Below are positions 1 to 9,853 of a DNA stretch of 64,000 bases, in pieces. The position numbers and the translations under genes were made by a program. The first letter of the stretch is position 1, and every line of letters starts with the position of its first letter. The stretch is from Streptomyces sp. WZ.A104 (GTDB taxonomy: Bacteria > Actinomycetota > Actinomycetes > Streptomycetales > Streptomycetaceae), in contig NZ_NWVL01000016.1 in assembly GCF_002382885.1 (NCBI RefSeq), forward strand, positions 1-64,000, given 5' to 3'. Under the pieces are notes generated by a model. That model worked only from the letters and a program-made list of their open reading frames with translations. It searched no databases and was not told where the DNA came from.

Positions 1-1904
1 ACGAGTACCTCCAGCAGTACCGGGGCGAGCACGACATCCGCACCACCTGGCAGGCCCGCGAACGCATCGTCGTCGGCCTCACCGGCGGACCCGAAGGACG
101 CACCCTCATCCGCCGCGCCGCACGCCTGGCGGAGAAGGGCGCGGGCGGGGAGGTGCTGGCCGTGTACATCGCCGCGAGCGACGGGCTGAAGGCCGTGTCG
201 CCGAAGGAGCTGGCCGTCCAGCGCACCCTGGTCGAGGACCTCGGCGGCACCTTCCACCACGTCATCGGCGAGGACGTGCCCTCGGCGCTGCTCGAATTCG
301 CCCGTGGGGTCAACGCCACGCAGATCGTGCTCGGTGTCAGCCGCCGCAGAGCATGGCAGTACGTCCTCGGGCCCGGGGTCAGCGCCACGGTCGCTCGCGA
401 GTCGGGCCCCGATCTCGACGTCCACATCGTCACGCACGCCGCCGCCGCCCAGGGCCGCGGGCTACCGATCGCCCGCGGCGCCCGGCTCGGGCGGGCCCGG
501 ATCGTCTGGGGCTGGCTCGTCGGCGTCGCCGGGCCCGCCCTCCTCACCCTGCTGTTCAAGACCGTCGTTCCCGACCTCGGGCTCGCCAACGACATGCTGC
601 TGTTCCTCACCTTCACCGTCGCTGCGGCTCTGCTCGGCGGCATGCTGCCCGCCCTCGCCTCGGCAGCCTTCGGCTCCCTGCTGCTCAACTACTTCTTCAC
701 CACGCCCATGCACCGCCTCACGATCTCCGACCCGAAGAACATCGTCGCCATCGTGATCTTCGCCGGTGTGGCCGTGTCCGTCTCCTCCGTCGTCGATCTG
801 GCAGCCCGCCGTACCCACCAGGCGGCACGTCTGCGTGCGGAGTCGGAGATCCTCTCCTTCCTCGCGGGCAGCATCCTGCGGGGCGAGAACTCCCTCGACG
901 CCCTGCTGGAGCGGCTCCGGGAGACTTTCGCCATGGACTCCGTCGCCCTGCTGGAGCGCGACGGCGAGGTCGAGCCCTGGTCGTGCGCGGCGGCGGTCGG
1001 CGGCCCCCCGGTCGGCCGTCCCGAAGACGCCGACGTCGACATACCTGTGGGAGACAACCTGGCTCTGGTCCTGAGCGGCCGGGCGCTGCGTGCCGAGGAC
1101 CGCCGGGTCCTGGGCGCCTTCGCGGCCCAGGCGGTCGTGGCACTGGACCGGCAGCGTCTGGTCGGGCAGGCGGAGGAGGCGCGGAAGCTCGCCGAGAGCG
1201 ACCGTTTCCGCACGGCTCTCCTCGCCGCCGTCAGCCACGACCTCCGTACGCCCCTGGCCGGGATCAAGGCGTCGGTGACCTCGCTGCGTTCCCATGACGT
1301 CGCCTGGTCGGAGACCGACCGCGATGCCCTCCTCGAAGGCATCGAGGAGGGGGCGGACCGGCTGTCCGCGCTGATCGGCAACCTCCTGGACATGTCCCGC
1401 CTCAACACGGGCACCGTCGTACCGCTGATCCGGGAGACGGATCTGGACGAGGTCGTCCCCATGGCACTGGGCGGTGTCCCCGAGGGCAGCGTGGAGCTGG
1501 ACATCCCGGAGACCCTGCCGATGGTCGCCGTCGACCGTGGTCTGCTGGAACGCATCGTCGCCAACATCGTCGAGAACGCGGTCAAGTACAGCCCGGAGCA
1601 CCGCTCCGTCCTCGTCTCCGCCAGCAGCCTGCACGACCGGGTCGAACTCCGCGTCGTCGACCGCGGACCCGGCGTCCCCGACGCGGCCAAGGGACACATC
1701 TTCGAACCGTTCCAGCGACTCGGAGACGCCCCACGAGGCGCTGGAGTGGGGCTCGGCCTGGCGGTCGCGCGGGGTTTCACCGAGGCCATCGGCGCCACCC
1801 TCACCGCCGAGGACACCCCGGGCGGAGGCCTCACCATGGTCCTCACCCTGCCCCGGACCGCCACCGGACCTCCGGCTTCCCCCGCCGGCCACGGTGCTGG
1901 GTGA
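1..1904 (+). CDS. kdpD: KdpD-type sensor histidine kinase (5' end outside window)
   Basis: Membrane sensor kinase of the KdpD family, which responds to potassium limitation and phosphorylates KdpE to induce the Kdp K+-ATPase. The frame is open from base 3, so the N-terminal KdpD sensor domain lies outside the window; about 633 residues are visible. In order they are a universal-stress-protein-like domain (motif GLTGGPEG, to about base 450), four hydrophobic segments (about 500-790), a GAF-like stretch, HisKA with the phospho-accepting His in SHDLRTP near base 1235, and HATPase_c with NIVENAVKYS and a GVGLGL box. No kdpE or kdpFABC follows; the next gene is a cation exchanger. The family assignment is firm; the presence of a partner kdpE elsewhere is inferred. 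Confidence 0.93.
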   Translation, partial: EYLQQYRGEHDIRTTWQARERIVVGLTGGPEGRTLIRRAARLAEKGAGGEVLAVYIAASDGLKAVSPKELAVQRTLVEDLGGTFHHVIGEDVPSALLEFARGVNATQIVLGVSRRRAWQYVLGPGVSATVARESGPDLDVHIVTHAAAAQGRGLPIARGARLGRARIVWGWLVGVAGPALLTLLFKTVVPDLGLANDMLLFLTFTVAAALLGGMLPALASAAFGSLLLNYFFTTPMHRLTISDPKNIVAIVIFAGVAVSVSSVVDLAARRTHQAARLRAESEILSFLAGSILRGENSLDALLERLRETFAMDSVALLERDGEVEPWSCAAAVGGPPVGRPEDADVDIPVGDNLALVLSGRALRAEDRRVLGAFAAQAVVALDRQRLVGQAEEARKLAESDRFRTALLAAVSHDLRTPLAGIKASVTSLRSHDVAWSETDRDALLEGIEEGADRLSALIGNLLDMSRLNTGTVVPLIRETDLDEVVPMALGGVPEGSVELDIPETLPMVAVDRGLLERIVANIVENAVKYSPEHRSVLVSASSLHDRVELRVVDRGPGVPDAAKGHIFEPFQRLGDAPRGAGVGLGLAVARGFTEAIGATLTAEDTPGGGLTMVLTLPRTATGPPASPAGHGAG

Positions 1905-2109
1905 CCTGGTGGATCCGAGCCACGGGAGGGGTTGAGTCCGCATGTCTGTCCTCATGTCCGCGGAACTGTGAAGTCAGGGAGTCCCTCGACGAACCCGGCC
2001 TGCCGCTTGTCCCGGTGCGGCGGGCGGCAGGTGTGGAGCGCGTGGTACGTGGTAAGAGAGAGTCGGCTACTCTCCGCTACCTCGTATCGCTGAAGGGTTC
2101 TGTGCTCAC

Positions 2110-3141
2110 ATGCTGACCGACGTATGGCCGTTGAGCTGGAGCGTCGGAATCTTCCTGCTGGCCATGGCCGTCACCGTGGTGTGCAGCATCCGGCTCGCAG
2201 GGGTGGGCGACACCCTCGCCGACCGTACCGGCTGGGGAGAAGCCCTGTTCGGCGCGGTGCTGTTCGGCCTGGTGACGTCCCTCTCGGGCATCGTGATGAC
2301 CGCGGTCAGCGCCGCCGCGGATCAGCCGGATCTCGCGTACAGCAACGCTGTGGGCGGTATCGCGGCACAGACCCTCGCGCTCGTCGTCGCCGATGCCTTC
2401 CTGCGGAGAGTGAATCTCGAACACGCCGCCGCGTCGCTGCCCAACATGCTGTTCGGCTGCCTGTTGATCGGCTTGTTGGGCATCGCCCTGATGGCCACGT
2501 TCAGCCCATCGGTCACCGTTCTGGGCCTGCACCCCGCGTCCGTGGTGATGGTGGCCTTCTACGTCGGGGGTCTCCAGCTCATCCGTTCCTACGGCGAACC
2601 CATGTGGCGGGCGGTGCCCACGAGGGACACGGTTTCCGACGTCGCGAGCGAAGAGACCGAGGGACTCGCCGGTCACAGGACATCGCGGCTCTGGAGCGAG
2701 TTCCTGGCCGTGGCGGTCCTCGTCGTGATCGGAGGGTGGGCGGTGGCCCGCGCCGCGGAGGGCATCGTCGAACACACCGGCCTGAGCGCCGGATTCGTCG
2801 GGGCCCTGTTCATGGGCCTGGTCAACGCCCTCCCGGAAACGGTCACGTCCATCGCGGCCGTCCGCCGCGGAGCCGTCACCCTGGCCGTGGCCGCCATCGT
2901 CGGCGGAAACTGCCTGGACGCCCTCAACCTCGTCGTCGGTGACATCGCCTATCGAGGCGGTTCTCTGTTCCACGCCGCCAACCTGGACGAGCTGTTCCTC
3001 ACGAGTGGTGCGCTGGTCATGACAGCGGTCCTGCTCGGGGGGCTGCTCGTCCGCCAGAAGCGCGGCTGGCTCAGGATCGGCTTCGACGGGATCCTGCTCA
3101 TCACCATTTACGTGAGCACCATTGCCGTGCTTGCCTTCTGA
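2110..3141 (+). CDS. Sodium/calcium exchanger (CaCA) family membrane protein
   Basis: A 343-residue polytopic membrane protein with about ten hydrophobic segments. Two internally related blocks resemble the alpha repeats of cation/Ca2+ exchangers: one near residues 35-70 (LFGLVTSLSGIVMTAVSAA) and one near residues 225-280 (MGLVNALPETVTSIAAV, then GGNCLDALNLVVGD). In the family, acidic and polar residues in these repeats bind the exchanged cation. The second repeat keeps an acidic ion-site residue (ALPE), whereas the first has SLSG where an acidic residue is usual, so ion specificity is uncertain. The ATG at 2110 follows a weak purine tract (AAGGG). The gene stands alone after kdpD with a 205-bp gap that holds small inverted repeats. 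It may take part in ion homeostasis with the kinase, but that is inference. Confidence 0.75.
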   Translation: MLTDVWPLSWSVGIFLLAMAVTVVCSIRLAGVGDTLADRTGWGEALFGAVLFGLVTSLSGIVMTAVSAAADQPDLAYSNAVGGIAAQTLALVVADAFLRRVNLEHAAASLPNMLFGCLLIGLLGIALMATFSPSVTVLGLHPASVVMVAFYVGGLQLIRSYGEPMWRAVPTRDTVSDVASEETEGLAGHRTSRLWSEFLAVAVLVVIGGWAVARAAEGIVEHTGLSAGFVGALFMGLVNALPETVTSIAAVRRGAVTLAVAAIVGGNCLDALNLVVGDIAYRGGSLFHAANLDELFLTSGALVMTAVLLGGLLVRQKRGWLRIGFDGILLITIYVSTIAVLAF

Positions 3142-3401
3142 CGGCCGCGATCCGCCCCACAGCGCTCACAGCGGCACCGAGCCGCCGGGCCCGGCGTCCG
3201 CCTGCCGCCGCGACGATGCAGGGCGACGAGGCTCGAACAGCGCGGCTCGATCTGCCACAACTGCCGCACCGCGGACCCCTCCTGACGACCACTGCGCATG
3301 GGAGCCAGGACTGCTCCGGCCCCCAGGGTCACCTGATCGCGTCGTAGCCGCGTCCGCCATACGGAGGTTCCGATTCAAGCACTCCACGGCCGTCCACCTT
3401 C

Positions 3402-3422
3402 TATGCTCTACATGTTTGTAGA
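3402..3422 (+). promoter_or_regulatory. Candidate -10 element with overlapping perfect inverted repeat (operator)
   Basis: A TATGCT -10-like hexamer (3402-3407) runs directly into TCTACA-TGTT-TGTAGA (3407-3422), a perfect 6-4-6 inverted repeat. It lies about 85 bp before the next gene. The position, over the expected transcription start, is that of a repressor operator. No good -35 box is visible. The rest of the 366-bp gap (3142-3507) holds no gene that I can support. Confidence 0.45.
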
Positions 3423-3507
3423 TTGCGCGCCGGCGGGGCGGAGGTCCGCAACTCCGGGGCGTGGATTCGCGTGCTCCGTGGAGCGCGCCATGAGGAGGGG
3501 AACGAGC

Positions 3508-3726
3508 ATGGCTTCGATGGATCTTGACAAGGTGCTGGACAAGGCGTGGGCGGACAAGAGCCTGCCCGAGGTGCTGGCGGCGCCGGTGTCCGCTCTCAAG
3601 GGGGTCTCGGACCGGCAGGGCGACCTGCTCAAGGAAGCGTTCGGCATCAAGACCGTAGCCGACCTTGCCAAGTTGAAGTACGTCGGCTGGGCACAGGCCC
3701 TGGCCGCGCTGGACGAGGCCAAGTAG
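3508..3726 (+). CDS. Small conserved helical protein (72 aa), HhH-like
   Basis: A short acidic/basic helical protein starting at the ATG at 3508, preceded by a good ribosome binding site (GAGGAGGGG, 3492-3500). The longer upstream frame has no ribosome binding site. The segment GVSDRQGDLLKEAFGIKTV followed by ADLAKLKYV resembles a single helix-hairpin-helix unit, as in proteins that bind DNA non-specifically, but the match is weak. There is no signal peptide or membrane segment. It lies 99 bp upstream of the Spo0M-like gene in the same orientation, so the two may be cotranscribed from the promoter/operator at 3402-3422. I know this kind of protein only as a conserved Streptomyces hypothetical; no function is assigned. 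Confidence 0.75.
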   Translation: MASMDLDKVLDKAWADKSLPEVLAAPVSALKGVSDRQGDLLKEAFGIKTVADLAKLKYVGWAQALAALDEAK

Positions 3727-3825
3727 CCCTCCCCGCTGTCGGAACAAGTGGTGCCGCGGACCGGGCCTTCCCCGCGGCACCACCCCCGTACGAACCACAC
3801 ACGCAAGACGAAGGAGAACGCCACG

Positions 3826-4851
3826 ATGGTGTTCAAGCGACTGCTCGGCTCCATGGGGGTCGGCGGCCCGTCCGTGGACACGGTCCTCGCCCCCGGGGCC
3901 GCGCTGCCCGGTGGGGGCTTGACCGGGGAGGTTCACCTCAGCGGAGGTCGGGCCGACTTCGACATCGAGCACATCACGCTTGAGCTTCTCGCCCGTGCGG
4001 AGGCCGAGCACGACGACGGCGAGCACGAGGGCATGGTGGTCTTCGAGCGGTTCAGCGTCGGCGGTGGCTTCCGCCTGGCCGAGGGCGAGCACCGCACGGT
4101 GCCGTTCGCGATCACGCTGCCCTGGGAAACCCCCGTAACCGAGCTTCACGGCCAGCCGCTCGGCATCGTCCTGGGAGTGCGCACCGAGCTCGCGGTGGCC
4201 GGTGCCAGGGACCAGGGCGACCTCGACCCTCTCGCGGTCCGCCCCCTGCCGGTGCAGGAGGCGATCCTGGAGGCCTTCGGGCAGCTCGGCCTCGGCTTCA
4301 AGTCCGCGGACCTGGAGTACGGCCGGATCCACGGCACTGGTCAGCAGTTGCCGTTCTACCAGGAGATCGAGCTCACCCCGCCCCCGCAGTACGCCGACCG
4401 GATCACGGAAATCGAGGTGACCTTCCTGGCCGACCCCGCGGGTATGGAGGTCATCCTGGAGGCCGACAAGCGAGGCGGCCTGTTCTCCGACGGCCACGAC
4501 GTCCTGGGCCGGCACCGCGTCAGTCACGATGACACGGATCGCTGCGACTGGAACGCGACGGTCGGCTCCTGGGTCAGCCAGCTGGCCGATGCCCACTCCG
4601 TCCGAGTTTCCCACCATCCGTACGGGCACGGCGACCTGTACGACCACCACGTCCACAAGGACGAGCACAGCCACCAAGGACACGACGGGCACCACGGCGG
4701 CGAGCGGTCCGGTCCAGGCATGGGCACCGTCGTCGCTGCCGGTGCGGCGGGCCTGGCCGTCGGCGTGGTCGGCGGGATGGTCGCCGCCGAAGCCGTCGAC
4801 GAGATCGGCGACTTCTTCGAAGGCGACGAGGAAGAGGGCGAGGAGGCGTAA
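3826..4851 (+). CDS. Spo0M-family (arrestin-like) sporulation-control protein
   Basis: A 341-residue cytoplasmic protein of the Spo0M family, arrestin-like beta-sandwich proteins that affect sporulation in Bacillus. The ATG at 3826 follows AAGGAG (3811-3816). The first 250 residues carry the family pattern: MVFKRLLGSMGVGGPSVDTVL at the start, GLTGEVHLSGG, a two-lobed beta-rich region and the late segment GMEVILEADKRGG. After that comes a His-rich tract (residues about 262-292, more than ten His), a Gly/Ala/Val hydrophobic segment (about 303-326) and an acidic tail ending GDEEEGEEA. The tail could be a membrane-tethering or metal-binding addition; that is inference. It sits downstream of the 72-aa gene and converges on sdaA across a strong bidirectional terminator. 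Confidence 0.88.
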   Translation: MVFKRLLGSMGVGGPSVDTVLAPGAALPGGGLTGEVHLSGGRADFDIEHITLELLARAEAEHDDGEHEGMVVFERFSVGGGFRLAEGEHRTVPFAITLPWETPVTELHGQPLGIVLGVRTELAVAGARDQGDLDPLAVRPLPVQEAILEAFGQLGLGFKSADLEYGRIHGTGQQLPFYQEIELTPPPQYADRITEIEVTFLADPAGMEVILEADKRGGLFSDGHDVLGRHRVSHDDTDRCDWNATVGSWVSQLADAHSVRVSHHPYGHGDLYDHHVHKDEHSHQGHDGHHGGERSGPGMGTVVAAGAAGLAVGVVGGMVAAEAVDEIGDFFEGDEEEGEEA

Positions 4852-4913
4852 GCCGTCCTGCTCCGACGGAGCCTACGGGGTGGGCGCGGGCGGCGGGCGG
4901 GTCGCCAGCCACG

Positions 4914-4956
4914 GGCCCTGACAGCGCCGAAAGATGAAAACGCGCTGGTCAGGGCC
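4914..4956. terminator. Bidirectional terminator between spo0M-like gene and sdaA
   Basis: The stem GGCCCTGAC / GTCAGGGCC continues inward as AGCGC / GCGCT around an A-rich loop. It lies in the 112-bp space between two convergent genes, so it can end transcription from both sides. Confidence 0.75.
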
Positions 4957-4963
4957 TACGGCC

Positions 4964-6349
<1,386 letters not shown>

Positions 6350-6451
6350 GGGAGGACTCCTTGGGGGTTGGTAGACGCCGTTGTCTGCCGGGTGGTGCGG
6401 GGGACAAGCGGGGCGAGAGCGGGGCAAGAAGGATGCGGGGGGACAAGGGAC

Positions 6452-6491
6452 GGGGCACCGCGCTCACTCTCTCCAGTGTGCGCGGTGCCCC
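6452..6491 (-). terminator. Strong stem-loop between glyA and sdaA
   Basis: A perfect 12-bp stem, GGGGCACCGCGC / GCGCGGTGCCCC, with a 16-nt loop lies 31 bp past the glyA stop. There is no U tract on the glyA side. It probably ends or attenuates the gcvT-gcvH-glyA transcript, or stabilises its 3' end. Confidence 0.7.
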
Positions 6492-6521
6492 GCCCGCATG
6501 TGCGGTACCGCAGGCCAGGTG

Positions 6522-7781
6522 CTACTTCAGGCCGGGGTACAGCGGGAACTTCTCGGCCAGCGCGACCACGCGGGCCTTCAGGTCGTCCGCGTCGTAGGAC
6601 GGCTTGAGGGCGGACGCGATGATCTCGGCGACCTCGGTGAACTCCTCGGCGCCGAAGCCGCGGGTGGCCAGCGCCGGGGTGCCGATCCGCAGGCCCGAGG
6701 TGACCATCGGGGGACGCGGGTCGTTCGGGATGGCGTTGCGGTTGACCGTGATGCCCAGCTCGTGGAGCCGGTCCTCGGCCTGCTGGCCGTCCAGCTCGGA
6801 GTTGCGCAGGTCGACCAGGACCAGGTGCACGTCGGTGCCGCCGGAGAGGACGGAGACGCCGACCTCGGTGACGTCCGGCTGCACCAGGCGCTCGGCCAGG
6901 ATGCGGGCGCCGTCCAGGGTGCGCTGCTGGCGCTCCTTGAACTCCTCGCCCGCCGCGACCTTGAACGAGACCGCCTTGGCCGCGATCACGTGCTCCAGCG
7001 GGCCGCCCTGCTGACCGGGGAAGACCGCGGAATTGATCTTCTTGGCGAGCTCCTGGGTGGAGAGGATCACGCCGCCGCGCGGACCGCCGAGGGTCTTGTG
7101 CGTGGTGGTGGTGACGACATGGGCGTGCGGCACCGGGTTGGGGTGCAGCCCGGCCGCGACCAGGCCCGCGAAGTGCGCCATGTCGACCATCAGGTACGCG
7201 CCGACCTCGTCCGCGATACGGCGGAAGGCGGCGAAGTCCAGCTGGCGCGGGTAGGCGGACCAGCCGGCGACGATCAGCTTCGGCTGGGACTCCTTGGCGA
7301 GGCGCTCGACCTCCTCCATGTCCACGGTCCCGCTCTCGTCGACGTGGTACGGGACCACGTTGTAGAGCTTGCCGGAGAAGTTGATCTTCATGCCGTGGGT
7401 CAGGTGACCGCCGTGGGCCAGGTTCAGGCCCATGATCGTGTCGCCCGGCTTGAGCAGCGCGAACATCGCGGCGGCGTTCGCCTGGGCGCCGGAGTGCGGC
7501 TGGACGTTCGCGGCCTCGGCGCCGAACAGGGCCTTGATCCGGTCGATCGCGATCTGCTCGACGACGTCGACGTGCTCACAGCCGCCGTAGTAGCGGCGGC
7601 CCGGGTAGCCCTCGGCGTACTTGTTGGTGAGGACGGAGCCCTGCGCCTCCATGACCGCGACCGGGGCGAAGTTCTCCGAGGCGATCATTTCGAGGGTGGA
7701 CTGCTGACGGTGGAGCTCGGCGTCGACGGCGGCGGCGACGTCCGGGTCCAGCTCGTGGAGGGAGGAGTTCAGAAGCGACAT
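6522..7781 (-). CDS. glyA: Serine hydroxymethyltransferase
   Basis: Cytoplasmic PLP enzyme that interconverts serine and glycine with tetrahydrofolate and 5,10-methylene-THF. At 419 residues it has the normal length. Family signatures are all present: LEMIASENF, the [15 protein letters not shown] motif, [11 protein letters not shown], and the PLP-lysine site [14 protein letters not shown]. The ATG at 7781 is preceded on its strand by AAGGGAC. It follows gcvH by 18 bp, so it shares the transcript that begins at the glycine riboswitch. Together with the cleavage system it lets two glycines be turned into one serine plus CO2 and ammonia, which SdaA then degrades. Confidence 0.98.
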   Translation of the reverse strand: MSLLNSSLHELDPDVAAAVDAELHRQQSTLEMIASENFAPVAVMEAQGSVLTNKYAEGYPGRRYYGGCEHVDVVEQIAIDRIKALFGAEAANVQPHSGAQANAAAMFALLKPGDTIMGLNLAHGGHLTHGMKINFSGKLYNVVPYHVDESGTVDMEEVERLAKESQPKLIVAGWSAYPRQLDFAAFRRIADEVGAYLMVDMAHFAGLVAAGLHPNPVPHAHVVTTTTHKTLGGPRGGVILSTQELAKKINSAVFPGQQGGPLEHVIAAKAVSFKVAAGEEFKERQQRTLDGARILAERLVQPDVTEVGVSVLSGGTDVHLVLVDLRNSELDGQQAEDRLHELGITVNRNAIPNDPRPPMVTSGLRIGTPALATRGFGAEEFTEVAEIIASALKPSYDADDLKARVVALAEKFPLYPGLK

Positions 7782-7799
7782 CAGGGGGTCCCTTGGGTC

Positions 7800-8177
7800 T
7801 CAGTTGCCGGAGAACGCGGTGTACTCGTCGGCGGAGAGCAGGTCGGCCGGCTCCTCCGTGACGCGCACCTTGAACAGCCAGCCGCCCTCGAAGGGAGCGG
7901 AGTTCACCAGCGAGGGGTCGTCCACGACGTCCTGGTTGAACGCCGTCACCTCACCGGTCACCGGCGAGTACAGGTCGCTGACGGACTTGGTCGACTCCAG
8001 CTCGCCGCAGGTCTCGCCCGCGGTCACCGTGTCACCGACCTCCGGGAGCTGGGCGTAGACGACGTCACCGAGCGCGTTGGCCGCGTACTCCGTGATGCCG
8101 ATCGTGGCCACGCCGTCCTCGACGGCCGACAGCCACTCGTGCTCCTTGCTGTACCGCAGCTGCTGGGGGTTGCTCAT
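7800..8177 (-). CDS. gcvH: Glycine cleavage system H protein
   Basis: A 125-residue lipoyl carrier protein that shuttles the aminomethyl group from the P protein (GcvP) to the T protein (GcvT). The lipoylated lysine is the K in [16 protein letters not shown], a diagnostic site. The rest of the fold is complete, from the HEWLS start to the FSGN end. It lies 122 bp after gcvT and 18 bp before glyA. No gcvP is in the window; it must be elsewhere, which is usual in Streptomyces. Regulation is presumably through the riboswitch ahead of gcvT, with two small hairpins in the gcvT-gcvH gap that could modulate it. Confidence 0.98.
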   Translation of the reverse strand: MSNPQQLRYSKEHEWLSAVEDGVATIGITEYAANALGDVVYAQLPEVGDTVTAGETCGELESTKSVSDLYSPVTGEVTAFNQDVVDDPSLVNSAPFEGGWLFKVRVTEEPADLLSADEYTAFSGN

Positions 8178-8243
8178 GACCTGAATTCTCCTGTACGCGG
8201 GGGAGTGCTGATGAACGGTGGTCTTACGGTGTGAGACGGAGGT

Positions 8244-8296
8244 ACGTCACTTCCGTGACGTCCGAGCGCGGGTGGGGAAGCCCGGTTTCTTCCGGG
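8244..8296 (-). terminator. Two small stem-loops in the gcvT-gcvH gap
   Basis: ACGTCAC-TTCC-GTGACGT (8244-8261) is a perfect 7-bp hairpin and CCCGG-TTTCTT-CCGGG (8281-8296) a 5-bp hairpin. Both lie just after the gcvT stop. They may act as a partial terminator or an RNA-processing site within the operon. This is a weak call. Confidence 0.35.
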
Positions 8297-8299
8297 ATA

Positions 8300-9415
8300 T
8301 CACTTCTGGCGCTTGTAGAACGGCAGCGCGACGACCTCGTACGGCTCGTGCGTGCCCCGGATGTCCACGCCCACGCCCTCGGTGCCCGGGGCGGCGAAGG
8401 CCGCGTCCACGTACGCCATGGCGATCGGCTTGCCCAGGGTGGGGGAGGGGGCGCCGGAGGTGACCTCGCCGATCACCTTGCCGTCGGCGACGACCGAGAA
8501 GCCCGCGCGGGGGACCCGGCGGCCCTCGGCGATCAACCCGACCAGCTTGCGCGGCGGGGCGGTCTCGGCGCGCTCGGCGGCGGCGGCCAGGGACTCGCGC
8601 CCGACGAAGTCGCCCTCCTTCTCGAACTTCACGACCCGGCCCAGGCCCGCGTCGAACGGGGTCAGCGCGGTCGTCAGCTCGTGCCCGTACAGCGGCATGC
8701 CCGCCTCCAGGCGCAGCGTGTCACGGCAGGAGAGCCCGCACGGGATCAAGCCGTGCGCCTCGCCGGCGTCCGTCAGTGCCCGCCACAGCCGCTCGGCGTG
8801 CTCGGGCGCGACGAAGAGTTCAAAGCCGTCCTCGCCGGTGTAGCCGGTACGGGCGATGAGCGCCGGGACCCCGGCGACCGTGCCCGGCAGGCCCGCGTAG
8901 TACTTCAGCCCGTCCAGGTCGGCGTCGGTGACCGCCTTCATGATCGCGGGGGACTCGGGGCCCTGGACCGCGAGCAGCGCGTACGCGTCCCGGTCGTCGC
9001 GCACCTCGGCGTCGAAGCCCTCGGCGCGGGCGGTCAGCGCGTCCAGCACGATCTGGGCGTTGCCCGCGTTGGCGACCACCATGTACTCGGTCTCGCCCAG
9101 CCGGTAGACGATCAGGTCGTCGACGATCCCGCCGTCCTCCTGGACGATCATCGTGTAGCGGGCCCGGCCGTTGCCCACGGTGGCGATGTTGCCCACCAGC
9201 GCGTAGCTCAGGAAGGCCGCGGCCTCCGGGCCGGTGACGGTGATCTCGCCCATGTGCGACAGGTCGAAGAGCCCGGCCCGGGTCCGTACGGCGTTGTGCT
9301 CGTCGCGCTCACTGGCGTACCGCAGCGGCATGTCCCAGCCCGCGAAGTCGGTCATGGTGGCGCCGAGTGAGCGGTGCAGGGCGTCGAGGGCGGTGAGACG
9401 GGGGGCAGTGCTCAT
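8300..9415 (-). CDS. gcvT: Aminomethyltransferase (glycine cleavage T protein)
   Basis: Transfers the methylene carbon from the H-protein aminomethyl group to tetrahydrofolate and releases ammonia. At 371 residues it has the normal length. Seen are the N-terminal FAGWDMPLRY, DLSHMGEITVTGP, the folate-site region with RTGYTGEDGFELF, LRLEAGMPLYGHEL, and the C-terminal barrel ending in ALPFYKRQK. The ATG at 9415 gives the expected N terminus. It is the first gene of the minus-strand unit gcvT-gcvH-glyA-sdaA, and a tandem glycine riboswitch occupies its leader, so expression is expected to rise with glycine. Confidence 0.98.
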   Translation of the reverse strand: MSTAPRLTALDALHRSLGATMTDFAGWDMPLRYASERDEHNAVRTRAGLFDLSHMGEITVTGPEAAAFLSYALVGNIATVGNGRARYTMIVQEDGGIVDDLIVYRLGETEYMVVANAGNAQIVLDALTARAEGFDAEVRDDRDAYALLAVQGPESPAIMKAVTDADLDGLKYYAGLPGTVAGVPALIARTGYTGEDGFELFVAPEHAERLWRALTDAGEAHGLIPCGLSCRDTLRLEAGMPLYGHELTTALTPFDAGLGRVVKFEKEGDFVGRESLAAAAERAETAPPRKLVGLIAEGRRVPRAGFSVVADGKVIGEVTSGAPSPTLGKPIAMAYVDAAFAAPGTEGVGVDIRGTHEPYEVVALPFYKRQK

Positions 9416-9454
9416 GGGCAGTGGCTCCAGGGCATGACGACGTCAGGACGGAAT

Positions 9455-9684
9455 CCTCCCCATCTGTCATCGGAACCTGAGAGGTTCGCCGATAGCCCCG
9501 CAGGGGGTATGCCCCGGAAGAGGGCGCCCGGTCAGGGGCCTCGGCTTGCACCTTGGGTGGAGCCGCCGAAGCGGCCCGCTTTTCAGATCTGCCTCATCCA
9601 CGCGGTACGGGGCCTGAGAGATTCAAGGGAGGATCTTGCTCCTTCGGCGCCCGGCTCACACTGTGGCCGGAACTCTCCCGCGCG
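9455..9684 (-). ncRNA. Tandem glycine riboswitch upstream of gcvT
   Basis: Reading the minus strand, two glycine aptamers follow one another. The first (about 9684-9601) begins GCGGGAGAG and has the hallmark core GCCGAAGGAGCAA, then TCTCAGG. The second (about 9595-9455) has CACCCAAGGTGCAA and then CCTCTCAGGT. Two aptamers in series are typical of glycine riboswitches that switch on glycine cleavage genes when glycine is high. The RNA ends about 40 nt before the gcvT start. I see no clear U-tailed terminator, so control of translation or Rho-dependent termination is more likely than intrinsic termination; that is inference. Confidence 0.9.
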
Positions 9685-9783
9685 GATTCGAACGGCCGGT
9701 ATGCAGTTGGCCGGGTCATCATCGCACGCATCGCGGCGGAGTGGGGAGGCCGGTCCGTGGCGATGTGCGAACCGCGGCGACGG

Positions 9784-9811
9784 TTGTGCCGCCTTGCCGA
9801 TTCTTTACACT
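9784..9811 (+). promoter_or_regulatory. Candidate promoter for the kinase-like gene
   Basis: TTGTGC (9784-9789) and TACACT (9806-9811) are separated by 16 bp, close to the Streptomyces housekeeping sigma consensus. The predicted start is near 9818, giving a leader of about 36 nt before the ATG at 9854. Confidence 0.5.
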
Positions 9812-9853
9812 TCAGGTGCAGGCGGGGGTGGCCCGACAGCAGGGGGATGGGCG

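Noticed and set aside
6381..9370. Long plus-strand open frames opposite glyA, gcvH and gcvT
   Set aside because: Antisense shadows of three clearly identified genes; no ribosome binding sites or domains.
9672..9700. GGATTCGAAC resembling a tRNA T-arm
   Set aside because: Flanks do not form an acceptor or other arms, and the bases belong to the glycine riboswitch leader.
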